A stretch of 64,000 bases of DNA from Podospora pseudoanserina (GCF_035222485.1 NC_085925.1:2852001-2916000), one strand, 5' to 3'; positions 35,307 to 46,640 are shown, numbered from the stretch's first letter. Numbers and translations: made by a program. Notes: generated by a model not told the origin, from the letters alone.

Positions 35307-35953
35307 CTACTCCTTCCACTTAACGTCCATCTCCTTCACCTCAGCCACCAACTCCCCCAATTCCCCCTTTGCCGGTCTCGCCGCCATAGCCTCGACTTTC
35401 ACCGTCCAGCTTTCCAAGTCAGCGAGCCCATAAACCCAGCAAATCTCCCTCACGGGGACCTTGGTCCCATCACTGAGGACTTGGTAGACCCAGAGGGACA
35501 CCCCGTTATCGTCTCCCTCTTTTTGGATCGAGATTGTCGTCCAGGGGGTGGAGGTGTCGGGGTCGGGGGTGAGGGCGGAGACGGACCAGTCGGCCCAGTT
35601 GTCGCATGAGACTACCGAGAGGCGGGGGGAGGAGTTGTAGTATTCGATACCGGCTTTGATCCACTTTTTGAGGGAGGGGGAGGAAGGGGAGGAAAAGGTG
35701 AGGAGGAGGCCGCATTGGTCGTATTGGTGGTTGTAGGGGAGGCGGAAGGTTAGGGTTGTGGAGAGGAAGAGGGGGAGGGGGGAGGAGGGGTTAGGTGGGA
35801 GGGGGTGGATGTTGGTGCTGGAGGGGGTTAGCGAGGTGGTGTTGGAGGGGTGGGAGAAAAAGGGGAGGTACCGTTGAAGATGTCTTTGGAGGGGGGCTTG
35901 CGCCAGATGTCGGTTGCTGGGGGGGCGCGGATGGTGAAGGGTGAGGAGGACAT
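35307..35953 (-). CDS. DUF1349 (concanavalin-like, yeast Ree1-related) protein
   Basis: DUF1349 proteins have a concanavalin-like fold; yeast Ree1 of this family affects enolase regulation. The frame starts MSSSPFTIRAPPATDIW and contains NHQYDQCGLLLTFSS, KKWIKAGIEYYNSSPRLSVV and NWADWSVSALTPDPD, all typical, and ends EMDVKWKE at the stop 35,307-35,309. As sequenced, the frame breaks in a run of five A (plus strand 35,857-35,861). One more base gives an uninterrupted frame. The only candidate intron here (donor at 35,871, acceptor at 35,818, 54 bp) does not restore the phase. I therefore infer a homopolymer undercall, though a real frameshift cannot be excluded. Confidence 0.78.
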
Positions 35954-37126
35954 TTTGAGGTTTTACGGAGGTGGGTTGATGATGGATGATGGGATGTCAA
36001 AGGAGTGAGGGTGAGCAAAGATATTTATGCTGAAGCATGGACTGAGGCATAGCTACATGAATACGAGAAAAAGGGACGTTAAACGCTGCTGCTGCAAAAC
36101 ATCACGACATGTGGTCACTCGAGTCGCTGAGGCGCACCACAGCGGGGTTTGCTGCCCGGTGGAAGGAAGCGGGGCGGCTTCTCACCTGCCGGATTTGCAT
36201 TTGAGCACGGCATTTGCGACGTTGCTGCTGTCGGAGTTTCTCAGCTGAGACAGGCCCGAATTGGCAGTTCCGCCTGGTGGTGGGTTCATCAAGGTTGTTG
36301 TTACCTGTGGCAGTGTGGAAAGCCAAACATCGAAGAAGGAGGGTCGGCCCGTAATCCCCAGGGTCGCTGGCAGTCGAATGGTCGGTGACGAAGTGAATTG
36401 AGGACGGGTGGGCGCAGGCAATCAACGGCTTGAGGGCAGACTGAGGTGGCGGGTTGGCAGCGAGAGAGCTGAAAATGTTTGGATTGCAGGGCACTAGGCA
36501 AATCTACCAGTCTTTTGTTGAACGCCGTCATTTATCCATCGACGGGCCGAATGCAAAGCTCGCAAAAAAGTGTTTGGAGCCGTGTTCGAATCTTGACGTT
36601 CGTACCCCTGTCAGACTGCTGACTCACCCAGTGGCCCAAGCTTTCCACCGACTTTTTTGGCAGAGCCCTCAACACCCCGCTTGACCATTCGCCCAGTTTT
36701 GCAAAATTCAATCCCCACACACAGTTCTCGCCTCGCAGAACTCTTTTCCCGCACCAGTATCACCGCCCTTGGCCAGGAATTCTATCCAATCGTGTTACAC
36801 CCCTTTCCCCCCTTATTCTCATCTTTCACGGAAGAGTTGGCCTGAGGGCATCACCATCTCCTGCGAGTTGCCAGCTTTGAAATCGCGGCTCTGCAGTCTC
36901 TCCTGGCAGAGGAGCCCCGCCAAAGCTGTTTCTGGTGGGCGACGAACGCGTCGGCTGCTTTGCTTGTCTCTCTGTAACCTTGAGACTTGCTGCTGGCCAT
37001 CAATCTTCACCACCAACTCATCTCTCACGGCTCTCACAAGAGCCAACCATCCACCGCCACCCCCTTTTCTCTTCTCTCAACAAGAACAACACGATTTGAG
37101 ACGGACAACAAGCCAAACCAGCAATC
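35954..37126. other. divergent intergenic region, DUF1349 / BRF1
   Basis: 1.2 kb between divergent start codons. The right third is a C/T-rich leader of BRF1. No gene is seen. Confidence 0.4.
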
Positions 37127-39634
37127 ATGCCGCCCAAACCCAAGAACAAACGCTCGAATCGCGTTGGTCGTATCATGGACAACACGGACCGCAGGAGACA
37201 GCTGTCCGTCGCCCCGTCTCCCTCACCTGCCTCCGCGGCGGCTCAGGCGAAGGGCTCTTCAGGCAGTTCGGAAAAATGCAGAAACTGCGGTAGCACAGAT
37301 ATCCAAGAAGGAGCTTGCGCGGACTGCGGTTTGGTCCTCCGCGAACACGACATCGTCGCCGAGATCACCTTTGGCGAGACTTCCAACGGAGCTGCCACAG
37401 TCCAAGGTAGCTATCTCGGTGCAAACCAGGGTGGCGTCCGCCCAACTGGGATGGGACTCTCCTTTCGTCGGGTTCCCGGCGCCGGCCTCAAGGAAGCTCG
37501 TGAGCGCGCCGAGAGAGAGACCAGGGATCTCTGCAGCCAGATGGTTCACCAGCTTTCTGTGCCTCTTGATGTTGCAGACACAGCTATGGACATCTACAGG
37601 GAAGCTGTTCGTGCCAGTTACGTCAAGGGCCGCCGCAAGCACAACGTCGCCGCTGTTTGCATGTATGCCGCCTGCCGCCTTGCAAATCAGAAACAGATCA
37701 TGCTCCTCGATCTGGCCGACATCGTCAAGACAGATGTGTTCCTTCTTGGTCGCAACTACAAAGAGCTCATGAGACGGCTTCCCACATTCGACACTGGATA
37801 CGACCCTCTCACACTGGAGAATCTGATCTTTCGTTTCGCCGCCAAGCTAGAGTTCCTCCATGACACCAACAAGGTCGCCAACTCGGCACTTCGCATCGCC
37901 CACCGCATGGTCAAAGACAATATCAGCATTGGTCGCCGGCCCGCGGGTATCTCTGGCGCTGCTATCATCATGGCTGCTCGCGCGCACAACTTCCGCCGCA
38001 CTGTTCGGGAGGTGGTTTACGTCGCCAAGGTCACGATGGCCACTTTGCAGGAACGCATGTCCGAATTCGCCGCCGTCCCCGCTGCCAGTCTCAGCATCAA
38101 GCAGTTTATGCAAGGTGACGAGATGCACCCCGAGGCTTCTCATGATCCCCCTGTTGTCTACAAGCAGTCCAGGGAGTGGCTCGAGAAGCACCCCAAGAGA
38201 GCCAGAAAGAGGAAGGCCTCGGACAACAGCCCAGAAGATCCCCAAGAGTCTGACCAGCAAAGCGCTCCCAAGTGTCGGAGAACTTCTGCTGATGCTGACA
38301 CGCCGGACTCGGAAGCTGAGGAAGCTTCAGCTCCCCACGTGGACAGCGACGGTTTCGTGATCCCGCCCAACCCCAATGAACAACCCAAGAAGAAGCAGCT
38401 TTTGACCGATCATGAAGGCGCTCTCCTGATTGGTGGTTTGGGGGCACCGGAGGACGGATTGGAGGAAGAGGAAGTGGAGGCGTTGCACCGGGAGTTTTAC
38501 GAAGATGAGAATCCGAACAGCCACGAGTACGATGCGAGCAGCGAGATGGCGATGGCTCAACAGCAAGGCATTGCTATTCCGGGTATGAAGGTGACGATCA
38601 AGCCCAGAGCTGGTTCCACTCCGGCTGCCAATGGCGCCCCCATCAGCGATGAGAACGCAACGAAGGGCGTCCAGGAGGAGCCCGCGCAAGGCAAGCGGGC
38701 GAAACCCACGCTTGCTATCGACTTCGACAGCCAGGATGATAATATTGAGGCAGACATGGAGGGACTTATCGAGGATCCGGCCATTGCCCGCGTCGTTGAA
38801 GAGGTCACCCGCCTGGAACAGCAGCTCGAGAAACAGCCGGCCATTCAGGTGTCCAAGGCGATTCTAGACGAAGAGACCCCAGCCGCAGAGACTTCTACCA
38901 AGGAGGCTCCTGCTGTCGTGAATGAGCAGCCCGGCGAAGCTCCGCTCAACACACCTTCCAACGAGGAAGCCGAGGCCAGCACTTCACCTGCCGCCTCTGC
39001 CTCCAACTCGCTTGCTGCCGATCCTCTTCTGGACCCGATTATACGGGAGGACGAGTTTGAGGATGACCCCGAGGTCATGTTCTGCCGCTTGTCCGAGGAA
39101 GATAGCAAGGTCAAGTCCCAAATTTGGTATAACCAAAACAAGGACTGGCTTCGCCAGCTGCAGCAAAAGACGTTTGAGGCAAAGGTAGCGAGAAACAAGC
39201 CTAAGAAGAAGAGCCAGGGGAAAAAGGCTCGCATTGGAGAGGGTCAATCCGGGCCTGCTGCTTCGGCGTCGGAGGCTATGTCACAGATGCTTGCCAACCG
39301 CGCGCTCGTGATCAGCACAAAGCTCAATTACGGCAACATGGACACTCTCTTTAGCCTCAATCAGGGGGGTCCTGGCTCTGCTGGTACCCAAAGTGGCATG
39401 CTGAGTGCCGCCGCCAGCAACAATGGAGCAGGGGATGATGAAGAGATGCCCGACGATCCGGCTCCGGCTCAGGCTGCGGGTGATGAGGATCACGACACCG
39501 CCGCTGCGTACGAGGAAGAGGGTGTCGAGGAGGATTACCAACACCATGAGGAGGAGACTTATGAGCAGGAGGACGACGAGGGTGATTATGATCAGGGAGG
39601 CCATGGTCCTGGGTTCAATCCCTGGGATGAATAA
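37127..39634 (+). CDS. brf1: BRF1, TFIIB-related subunit of TFIIIB (RNA polymerase III)
   Basis: BRF1 with TBP and Bdp1 forms TFIIIB and recruits RNA polymerase III to tRNA and 5S genes. The 835-aa single-exon protein has a zinc ribbon at residues 51-67 (CRNCGSTDIQEGACADCG), two cyclin-like repeats at about 115-300 (GRRKHNVAAVCMYAACRLAN and RRPAGISGAAIIMAARAHNF), an acidic linker, and the C-terminal TBP/Pol III-binding homology block around 640-745 (DPEVMFCRLSEEDSKVKSQI, then NQNKDWLRQLQQKTFEAKVA). It ends in a Glu/Asp-rich tail. The ATG at 37,127 gives a normal basic N-terminus. Only one copy is in the window, which also holds one Pol III tRNA gene. Confidence 0.95.
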   Translation: MPPKPKNKRSNRVGRIMDNTDRRRQLSVAPSPSPASAAAQAKGSSGSSEKCRNCGSTDIQEGACADCGLVLREHDIVAEITFGETSNGAATVQGSYLGANQGGVRPTGMGLSFRRVPGAGLKEARERAERETRDLCSQMVHQLSVPLDVADTAMDIYREAVRASYVKGRRKHNVAAVCMYAACRLANQKQIMLLDLADIVKTDVFLLGRNYKELMRRLPTFDTGYDPLTLENLIFRFAAKLEFLHDTNKVANSALRIAHRMVKDNISIGRRPAGISGAAIIMAARAHNFRRTVREVVYVAKVTMATLQERMSEFAAVPAASLSIKQFMQGDEMHPEASHDPPVVYKQSREWLEKHPKRARKRKASDNSPEDPQESDQQSAPKCRRTSADADTPDSEAEEASAPHVDSDGFVIPPNPNEQPKKKQLLTDHEGALLIGGLGAPEDGLEEEEVEALHREFYEDENPNSHEYDASSEMAMAQQQGIAIPGMKVTIKPRAGSTPAANGAPISDENATKGVQEEPAQGKRAKPTLAIDFDSQDDNIEADMEGLIEDPAIARVVEEVTRLEQQLEKQPAIQVSKAILDEETPAAETSTKEAPAVVNEQPGEAPLNTPSNEEAEASTSPAASASNSLAADPLLDPIIREDEFEDDPEVMFCRLSEEDSKVKSQIWYNQNKDWLRQLQQKTFEAKVARNKPKKKSQGKKARIGEGQSGPAASASEAMSQMLANRALVISTKLNYGNMDTLFSLNQGGPGSAGTQSGMLSAAASNNGAGDDEEMPDDPAPAQAAGDEDHDTAAAYEEEGVEEDYQHHEEETYEQEDDEGDYDQGGHGPGFNPWDE

Positions 39635-41665
39635 AGCGGAGGGGAGGCGCAAGAGATAGAGTGTTTCAGCGAGTTTGAGTTTTTTCCACCAAGATACCCA
39701 ACGCCCGATGTATCGAGGCGATTCACAGCGCAACTTTTGTTTTTTTTGTAGACTGGACAAAGGTTTGGAGTCTGGGGTTGTTTATAGACACGGTAGGGAG
39801 AAAATGGGAAAGAGCAGGGCTGTTTTTGAGGGTTATTGTTAGAGGGATGGATATACCCGCGACTTTTATGGGCTATTATTGCATGCAGGATATTGTACCA
39901 TTTCATAGAGGGAGATGAATTTGGGGGCGATCAGTGGATTTGGGGGGCTTTTTTTTTCCTTCCCCGGGGGGCACTGCTATTCGATTCGGTTTCGTTGTTG
40001 CTGCAGTCATCTCTCAGAGGGTGGGAGGGATCAGGGAAGGGTGTATGCATATAAAGCAAAAAAACAAAAAAAATAAATTATTATATTTTTATAAATCTTT
40101 TGGTTGATGGGTGATGTGAAAGTGAGGGTGTTGAGGGTTGGAGGGAAGTTGTTTGGCGCAGACCGCAAGGCTAGCAACCTGGAAGTGGCTTGTGGTGATT
40201 TACTTTTGCTCTCTGTGATGGTGATGATAAGGTGTGTAATAATGCCATCTCTGTGGTGCCAACGCTTGTTGGCTGCAGTGTGCTTGCTTCTTTCTTCTCG
40301 CCGTTGGTAGTAGTTGAGTCTGAGTCTGGGAGAAGATGTTGGCCACCCCTCTTGGGTTTGTCTGTCACAGGCGGCAACATTAGTACACCACAGCCCATCT
40401 GTGGTTGTTGAGGCTCTTTCTCTCGCTGTGCCAGCGGTCAAGCTTTTGTACATGCCTTTTCTTGATTTTGATATTCCTGTCGCCAAGGGCGTCTCTTCTC
40501 ATGGTGAGAAAGTTAAGATGAGATTTCAAGCAGCTTTGGTATGTAATGGAGATGGAATGGCTGCTTATTGCATTTTCTGCAGTGAGTATCGCGAGGTGAG
40601 AAAAACACGGGCATGGTTGATGGCTGAGAAGTTGGAGGCTGGTGAGGTCTGCGGGGGTGCAACCTTCCATCTCGGTCGCTGATACTCGGAGTTTGGGGAT
40701 TGGCAGAAGCAAGAGTGAACTCTTCCCAGGAGCTTGGGTACCCCATCTGTGCGCAACGAACCTGCGATTGATCGGTAGCCGTTCGTTTTAACAAGGACCT
40801 TTGCGTTCGCCCTGCCACACCCATCCCTCATCATCGACGATGCAAGGCGTACCAAAGGCTGCCGTCCCCCGGGGTCCGTGATCTGGGAGGGGGACCGGGA
40901 TTGCCGATCAATGTGGCATTCGGTGTCAGATTGCATCTCCCCTTGGTGGCTTTTTGGGTCAGTGTGGGGAAACCCGGACAGATGGTGAGATAGTCACGAT
41001 GGTACTGTACTGGCTGATGAAGGGTAGCACAGATGGCGTCATGATTCCCACGACTTCACTTTGCGGTCTCGGTATCCAGCAGCACGCATGAGTAAGGATT
41101 ATTGAATCTTATCGACCATGACCAGATCCTGAACAGCGGGCCCTGCGCTCAGCTACGGAGCTCCAGGGGAAAGTCCGTCAAGCCCTGACATCAGCTACCG
41201 GGAGCTTGTTTATTTTGGCGTCCCAGTTCCTTCACCAACGCTCTACATTAGCTCCAGCAGAATCGGGAGGTGTGGGTGCTCAGGTAGGTACGAAAGGTTA
41301 AATGTTCCCCAAGCTCTCGACAAATTCACTTGGGGACTAACGGCTTTTTGTACCACAGGAGCGGCACCGGTTGCAGCACAAAAAGTTACTCCGGTCCCTC
41401 TTCCGAAGGAGCCAGACAGTACATGAAGAGCCGGATACAAAAGGCTGTTGGGCTTGAAGACATTAACTCGATTGGGTAAGACACCGCCGAAGGAGCCGAC
41501 TGAGAGTAATACTCCGAATAAATCCCCCGAGTCAACCGGCGACCACCGAGAGAGCCAGCTACGACTTTGTTGCAGCACTCGACTTGGCTACCCGAAGATA
41601 CTCCCCTCGTCAAAATACTCTCAACCACGAGAAGGGATATACATCCCAGATCACGAATAACAACA
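39635..41665. other. 2.0-kb intergenic region
   Basis: Tandem arrangement: 3' end of BRF1 and promoter of the Cys-rich hypothetical gene. An A-rich run lies near 40,060-40,090. No further gene is seen. Confidence 0.4.
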
Positions 41666-42508
41666 ATGGAGCGACCGATGACGAAACCGGCGCTCAAGCC
41701 TATCTACCCTCCCAGTCACATCAACATCTGCTCACCCTTCACCCCGAAAGAATACACATGCTGCCACTGCGACAACACCAGCAATTTCCTTGTCTTCTCC
41801 CAAGACAGACGAGTTAGCTCCTGTCCCCACGCCCACGATCCCCAGACCTGTGTCCCGAGCCATCATCACAGCAATGCCCCGCAAGGATGCCAGATGAGAG
41901 ACCACCTCGGCCGACCCCCGCTCAAGCTCCGAATCCCAGCTGCTTTCACCTGCGCGACGTGCAAGAATCAAAACAGCATCTTCAAGATCATGGCACAAGA
42001 GCAGGTGACGTGTAACTGTGGTGCACCTTACTTGGAAGCTGTATATGATCAATATGGACAGATCCTTTTATGGCCTGGGCTGAGGGGTGATGCCGCTATT
42101 GACGAGCTCTCGGACCCGAAGAAGGTAGCTGAACTCAGATGGAGGTTGATTGAGATGGGAGGGATGCCTTGGGTGGAGGATGAGACTAGGTTGCGGAAAT
42201 GGGTTGAGGAGCAAGAGGCATTGGAGGGTTTGCAGAAGGCCGAGCTTGTCAGGCGGGGGATGACGAGGCAGAAGGAGGAGGCGAGAGCGGCGTTGGGGAT
42301 GTTGAAGGGCTTGGGACCCGGCTCGCCGGGGCTTTCGCCTTCGGGGTCACCTTCGCCTTCACCTTCGCCCTCGCCGTCATCGGAAAATGGGAAGGGGGAG
42401 GAGAGTTGGGATAGGCTGTTCAAGGTCGTTCCAAAACATCAGATTGAGTGCGTGGAGACCAAGAATTCTCTGGATGATGGGCTGGCTGAGTTGAGTGTGG
42501 TTGAGTAG
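41666..42508 (+). CDS. Cys-rich hypothetical protein, possible zinc binder
   Basis: I do not recognise a named family. The 280-aa frame starts MERPMTKPALKPIYPPSHIN; the frame is open further upstream with no other support, and this Met precedes the first patterned region. Two Cys clusters are visible: YTCCHCDNTSNFLVF with later Cys/His residues (CPHAHDPQTC), and FTCATCKNQNSIFKIM followed by VTCNCGAPYL. These look like one or two zinc-ribbon-like units. A charged helical stretch follows, then a repeated Ser-Pro run (SPSPSPSPSPSS) and a short conserved-looking end. No signal peptide is present, so a cytosolic or nuclear role is likelier than secretion. Confidence 0.65.
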   Translation: MERPMTKPALKPIYPPSHINICSPFTPKEYTCCHCDNTSNFLVFSQDRRVSSCPHAHDPQTCVPSHHHSNAPQGCQMRDHLGRPPLKLRIPAAFTCATCKNQNSIFKIMAQEQVTCNCGAPYLEAVYDQYGQILLWPGLRGDAAIDELSDPKKVAELRWRLIEMGGMPWVEDETRLRKWVEEQEALEGLQKAELVRRGMTRQKEEARAALGMLKGLGPGSPGLSPSGSPSPSPSPSPSSENGKGEESWDRLFKVVPKHQIECVETKNSLDDGLAELSVVE

Positions 42509-43156
42509 GGGCCGTGGACGAGGGTATAATGTGAATATGGTTGCATGGAGACGGCGTTATGGCGTTCTAAAGGTTGATGTTGATACCCTTTTTGCTGCAC
42601 GCTACTTGGGAGGTCCCGCGGTTTCTGGCTATCTTCAGGGGCGAAATTTTACAATATCTGAGGTCTCTACATGTCATATGATCTTTTGGATAATATTCTA
42701 TTTCATCTTTACCTATGTCAAGAAGGGCATGGCAGTCTATGTCTTTTCACTCAGCTGGGTACCAAACGTTATCGACTGGGAAAAATGAGTTTACCACAGG
42801 TGCACATCTTGTCCGCCCACCGAACTCAAAAACAAAGTTTGTCTCCTTAATATTTAACTTGACACACCGAGCAACTTTCCATCCCAAAATCCCGTCTTTT
42901 TCTTCACTGCCATCCGAACCTCCGCTTAGTAGCACCCCTGTGGACAGAAAATAAGGGACTGCGATGAAATATTAAAGCATTCAGAGATAGTTATGACACT
43001 TCTTAAACATCTAAGAAGGCCTTTCGACTATCCCCGAAGGCTTATAACACACATTTAACGCCTATTTTATATATATATATATATATATATTTGAAGGCAT
43101 ACCAACCAAACTCCTGCTCCTTCATATCCATCGGGACGTCAGTTCATAACATCAAG
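42509..43156. other. intergenic
   Basis: Contains an AT dinucleotide run at about 43,069-43,090, just before the leader of the next gene. Nothing else is seen. Confidence 0.4.
43069..43090. repeat. (AT)n microsatellite
   Basis: Eleven uninterrupted AT units, 66 bp upstream of the next start codon. Confidence 0.95.
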
Positions 43157-43645
43157 ATGGAGCAACAAGCCCTCGTCAAGCCCGAACCAGATGATTACAG
43201 CGCACCAGACCTCGCTTTCTTCCCAGGCTATCCACACCTGAAAATCGGGGCTCCAATCAAACCAAAATCCAAATTCAACAGAAACGAAGAGAATCAGAAA
43301 CCTAATACCACCACCACCACCACCACCACCACCACCCGTCGCATCTCCCACCCAGGCATCACCGCCATAAAAAACTCAAACTCAAAACTCTACAACAGCC
43401 ATTACTACCGCGCCCGAATCGCCTTGTACTCGAGTAAGTTGGCGAAGTACTCACAGGAGTACTACGCCGCCGAAGCAGAGATGCTCCTCGCCAAGGAAAA
43501 GAAACTATTATCGCGAGCGGCATACTTTTCCAAAAAGGCAAGAGAGTGGTGGAAGAGGGAGTGTGAGGAGGCGGTTAGGGAGGGCTATGGAGGTGGGGGA
43601 GTAGGGGAGGTATGGATCTGCCATCTCAAGACTTTCAGCACCTGA
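43157..43645 (+). CDS. hypothetical protein with poly-Thr tract, 162 aa
   Basis: No family recognised. The product starts MEQQALVKPEPDDYSAPDL, contains ten consecutive Thr encoded by a pure ACC repeat (43,307-43,336), and then a helical, Tyr/Ala/Lys-rich segment (YYRARIALYSSKLAKYSQEY, then AAEAEMLLAKEKKLLSRAAY). The VKPEPDD motif resembles a SUMO-site-like sequence. There is no signal or membrane segment. Coding potential is supported by the balanced composition after the repeat, but the ACC run makes length polymorphism likely. Confidence 0.5.
   Translation: MEQQALVKPEPDDYSAPDLAFFPGYPHLKIGAPIKPKSKFNRNEENQKPNTTTTTTTTTTRRISHPGITAIKNSNSKLYNSHYYRARIALYSSKLAKYSQEYYAAEAEMLLAKEKKLLSRAAYFSKKAREWWKRECEEAVREGYGGGGVGEVWICHLKTFST
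43307..43336. repeat. (ACC)10 microsatellite inside a coding frame
   Basis: Ten perfect ACC units, read as poly-Thr. Confidence 0.95.
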
Positions 43646-45027
43646 CAATATATGGTACACAACTTACCTATTGCGGTGTGATGCCCATCATTTGTGCCTA
43701 CCCTATAACGTGCTCAGGATCTAGATCGACGACCAACTAGTGGACCGTCGTCTGGCCTGCACCACCTGCTGCATCATGCAGCTGTCGGATCCAGGTGCGG
43801 CATCTTACATGCAGCCTGCAGCCATGCCGTTACTAATGCATCAGATCCATCCGAGCCCATGGTCCCGGAGGTAGGCTATCTATGCCATATCCTACCTACT
43901 CAGACATGCGACAAATATCGAAGTGCATGTCATGTTGTCCTTGTTGTCGTCGTCGACCTGCCAACTCTCCCACGGCCAGCACCAGACAGAGCAGAACACG
44001 CCTTCAGACCGGCACGTCTCTCGGCCTCTCTCTCTCTACAGCTCAGTCAGGCAAAGTGAAACAGTCCAAACCCGGATTCAAGGCCCCTAACCTGCTTTTG
44101 GATTTTGAGCTCCTAGCCATGTTGGTGTCAGGTTGAGTAGGGTCCGTCCATATTACTTACGAGGGCTTGAATATTATTTACCTTCTTCTGCTTTTGTGCA
44201 CCTATCCGTGTGAATGTAGATGTCACCCAGAGTCCACAATGGCTATAAGCGTTGGTATGGACTCCGTACGTCTTGGTGGGAATCGGCTGGGGAATCCAGA
44301 AGAGGAACAAGAGCTGAGAGTTTCCAAAGAAACAGACCAAATGCCACCCCCCCACCCCCCACCGCAGCTGGTCCAAGTCGAAGGAAGGGAAGTTGCAGAT
44401 GTCTCCCCATGCATGGACCAGGGTTCCACCCATCATCGGGCACCGATGGCCAGCGCTCGCCGTTCTGCACCGTCAAGGTACCTTCCATAGAGCTTATTAG
44501 GCACCTATCTGAGTTTGATCCACACCTACCTGTATTGACAATGGACACTGTTGTCTGGTGGAATCCATCTATGCATAGCCCTTATTTGTTATCTTTCAAC
44601 ACTTACCTTGGTCAATACTTTCCCAGGCCCCCCTCACCTTGGGTGAAAACAGACGGTTTGTGTTTTACACACACATCAGGGAGGAGCCAATGTCCATCGA
44701 ACAAGAGTAAACACACTCTGGATAGAGTCTCAAAGACGACCAGTCAATCCACCTTCAAGGACATCAAATACATTTATAAGCATAAAAGTAACGCTTTATT
44801 TCCGCTGTGCAAATAATTTACTCTACAATCCATGACGCTCATCTTCTCCCTCCACTTCATCATCCTCCATTTCCCCAAGCCATTATAAAAAACACCGGTG
44901 GGCTCCATACCCATGATAAGCCATTCATAGGCTATCGAATCTGTTGGGAAGCCACGATGGTTACATCGTGGAACTTTTCAGGCAGAGGGCCCCCACACAC
45001 CAACCAGAGGAGAAACAAGGTTCGGTC
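43646..45027. other. intergenic
   Basis: No supported gene. The stretch is of mixed composition and holds several short frames without family features. Confidence 0.35.
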
Positions 45028-45445
45028 GAACTGCTCATAATAAACAATCCAAAACAATGCTGTTGCGTAAGCCCCCCAAAAAGACCCTGTGCCAGAGCTG
45101 AGTTGAACGTTCCACAAATTCCAAAGAATAAGGAGACGGATAACAAGGTGACCCGACCATAATGCTAGTTATACAACCTTGGAAATAGAATTACGATAGA
45201 TAGCGGCAGCAGCAGGTGGATATGGGACATGGTTTCGAACTGCTCAGAATAAACCATCCAAAACAATGCTGTCGTGTAAAGCCCCCAAATAGACCCTATG
45301 CCGTAGTTGAGCTGAAAGCTCCACAAATTCCAAAGAATAAGGAGACGGATAACAAGGTAACCCGACCATGAGGTTGATCTCTCCAACATTTCAATCAGAA
45401 TTGCGATAGACGGCAGCAGCTGCAGGCGGATATGGGTCGTGATGC
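45028..45445. repeat. imperfect tandem duplication, two units of about 209 bp
   Basis: Unit 1 (45,028-45,236) and unit 2 (45,237-45,445) match clearly by eye over their whole length. The shared block of about 135 bp begins GAACTGCTCA and ends near CCCGACCAT, and the linkers also correspond (CGATAGA, GGCAGCAGC, GGATATGGG). On the minus strand each unit encodes the same hydrophobic segment, so the duplication lies within a gene. Confidence 0.85.
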
Positions 45446-45557
45446 TGTCCTTTGGCGTTTTTATATACCAGACGGATTTAAACGAAGAGCCTTCCTCAGA
45501 CGGAGAGCCTTCTTCAGACTGGGAGCCTTCCGGCTTTTGTTCCTCAACAATATTCAC
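45165..45557 (-). pseudogene. small multi-helix membrane protein locus, disrupted by tandem duplication
   Basis: The minus-strand frame has an acidic Ser/Glu start (GSQSEEGSPSEEGSSF) and then hydrophobic text: YLVIRLLILWNLWSFQLNYG, LYTTALFWMVYSEQFE and LLLPLSIVILFPRLYN before a stop. The next 209-bp unit downstream repeats the same helix pair in a different frame (SFWGAYATALFWIVYYEQF) and continues to its own end at 44,932. I infer that an original membrane protein ended in unit 1 and that the tandem duplication, with later divergence, introduced an early stop. No ATG is found at the 5' side: the frame is open to an in-frame stop near 45,675, which also looks like a TTAG acceptor, so a first exon may exist upstream. 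Family unknown. Confidence 0.4.
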
Positions 45558-45791
45558 ACTCGAGGTTGGTGTTACTTGCCCTGGTTCGCTGTTGGGCGAC
45601 TTGGTGGTGGCAGCCGGTGTTGATGTAGCCCATGTTGGTCTTTCCGCGGGGACTGGTGTTGTTTTCGGTGTCTAACCGCCCGGGCCAACCTCATTCACCC
45701 CCTTCTCCTCATCACCGCCCTCAGCAGCCACCACCTCCTCATCCCCAACACCACCAGCAGGACCACCATAAACAACTTGCTCTCGATCCCT

Positions 45792-46640
45792 CTAAGATCT
45801 CAGCCCATCATCCGGCAGCCCCGCCACAACCTCAGGCGTCTGAATCCACCCCTCATCCCCCGCCGCCACCAGCCCGGCAAACCATATATTCGCCATCTTC
45901 TTATATCCCCTATCATTAGGGTGCGTCTGATCAGCAAAATCCACCCCCTCCATCGGCCCCTGATCGTTGTGCATGTCCACCAGCACAATTCTCCTTCCCT
46001 CATCCCTCAGGCTCTTAACCAACCTCCGAAACTGGTCATTTATATCCAACACCCTCCTCTCCACGACTGGATCCTTGTTGAGCAGCAGTGTTGAAAGGAT
46101 CACCACTGCCCGGGGTGACAAGGTCCAGCAATCATTCAACATCGCCTCCATCCTCAGCGCGGCAGTACGCACATCCTTATTCTGCAACGCATCATTCGTC
46201 CCCGCATTCACAAGAAAAACGTTGGGTTTGTATTTCGGCACCGACACCGCAGCGACGGCTCTCGAGTGGACTTCGTCGATGCGGGCGCCTGGCCAGCCTT
46301 CCACATCGTTGTCGCGCATTATGCCCGCTTTTCGGGAGCCGACGAAGTTTACCAAGGTGTTGCCGGCGGCGACGAGCTGGTTGCGGAGTTCGTTTCGGTA
46401 GCCGTTGCCGTCTGTGGAGGCTTGGCCGTAGGTTATTGATGCCCCTAAAGGCATGATGCGGAGGGGGGTGGCGTTTGCTATGGGTTGGACGGCGCGAGAG
46501 CCGAGGTTGAAGTGGTTTACTGCTACGCCTTGGTTTGCTAGGGGGGTTGCCAGCGCTGCGTGATGCGTTAGTGAAGGACGGGGAGAGGGGAGGAGAAGGG
46601 GGAACGCACCGAGTATGAGGTTGTGTATTGGGAGAAACAT
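45792..46640 (-). CDS. secreted SGNH-fold esterase, carbohydrate esterase family 3-like
   Basis: CE3 enzymes remove acetyl groups from xylan and related polysaccharides. Exon 1 (46,640-46,610, MFLPIHNLIL) joins exon 2 (46,555-45,792) across a 54-bp intron (GTGCGT donor, CACTAAC branch, GCAG acceptor) to give MFLPIHNLILALATPLANQG, a short hydrophobic signal-peptide-like start; 264 aa. Block I is RIMPLGASITYG with the catalytic Ser, block III is NAGTND, and block V is DQTHPNDRGYKK with the Asp/His pair. All SGNH residues are present, so it should be active. Without the intron the frame is open further upstream but loses the clean signal peptide. Confidence 0.85.
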   Translation of the reverse strand: MFLPIHNLILGAFPLLLPSPRPSLTHHAALATPLANQGVAVNHFNLGSRAVQPIANATPLRIMPLGASITYGQASTDGNGYRNELRNQLVAAGNTLVNFVGSRKAGIMRDNDVEGWPGARIDEVHSRAVAAVSVPKYKPNVFLVNAGTNDALQNKDVRTAALRMEAMLNDCWTLSPRAVVILSTLLLNKDPVVERRVLDINDQFRRLVKSLRDEGRRIVLVDMHNDQGPMEGVDFADQTHPNDRGYKKMANIWFAGLVAAGDEGWIQTPEVVAGLPDDGLRS

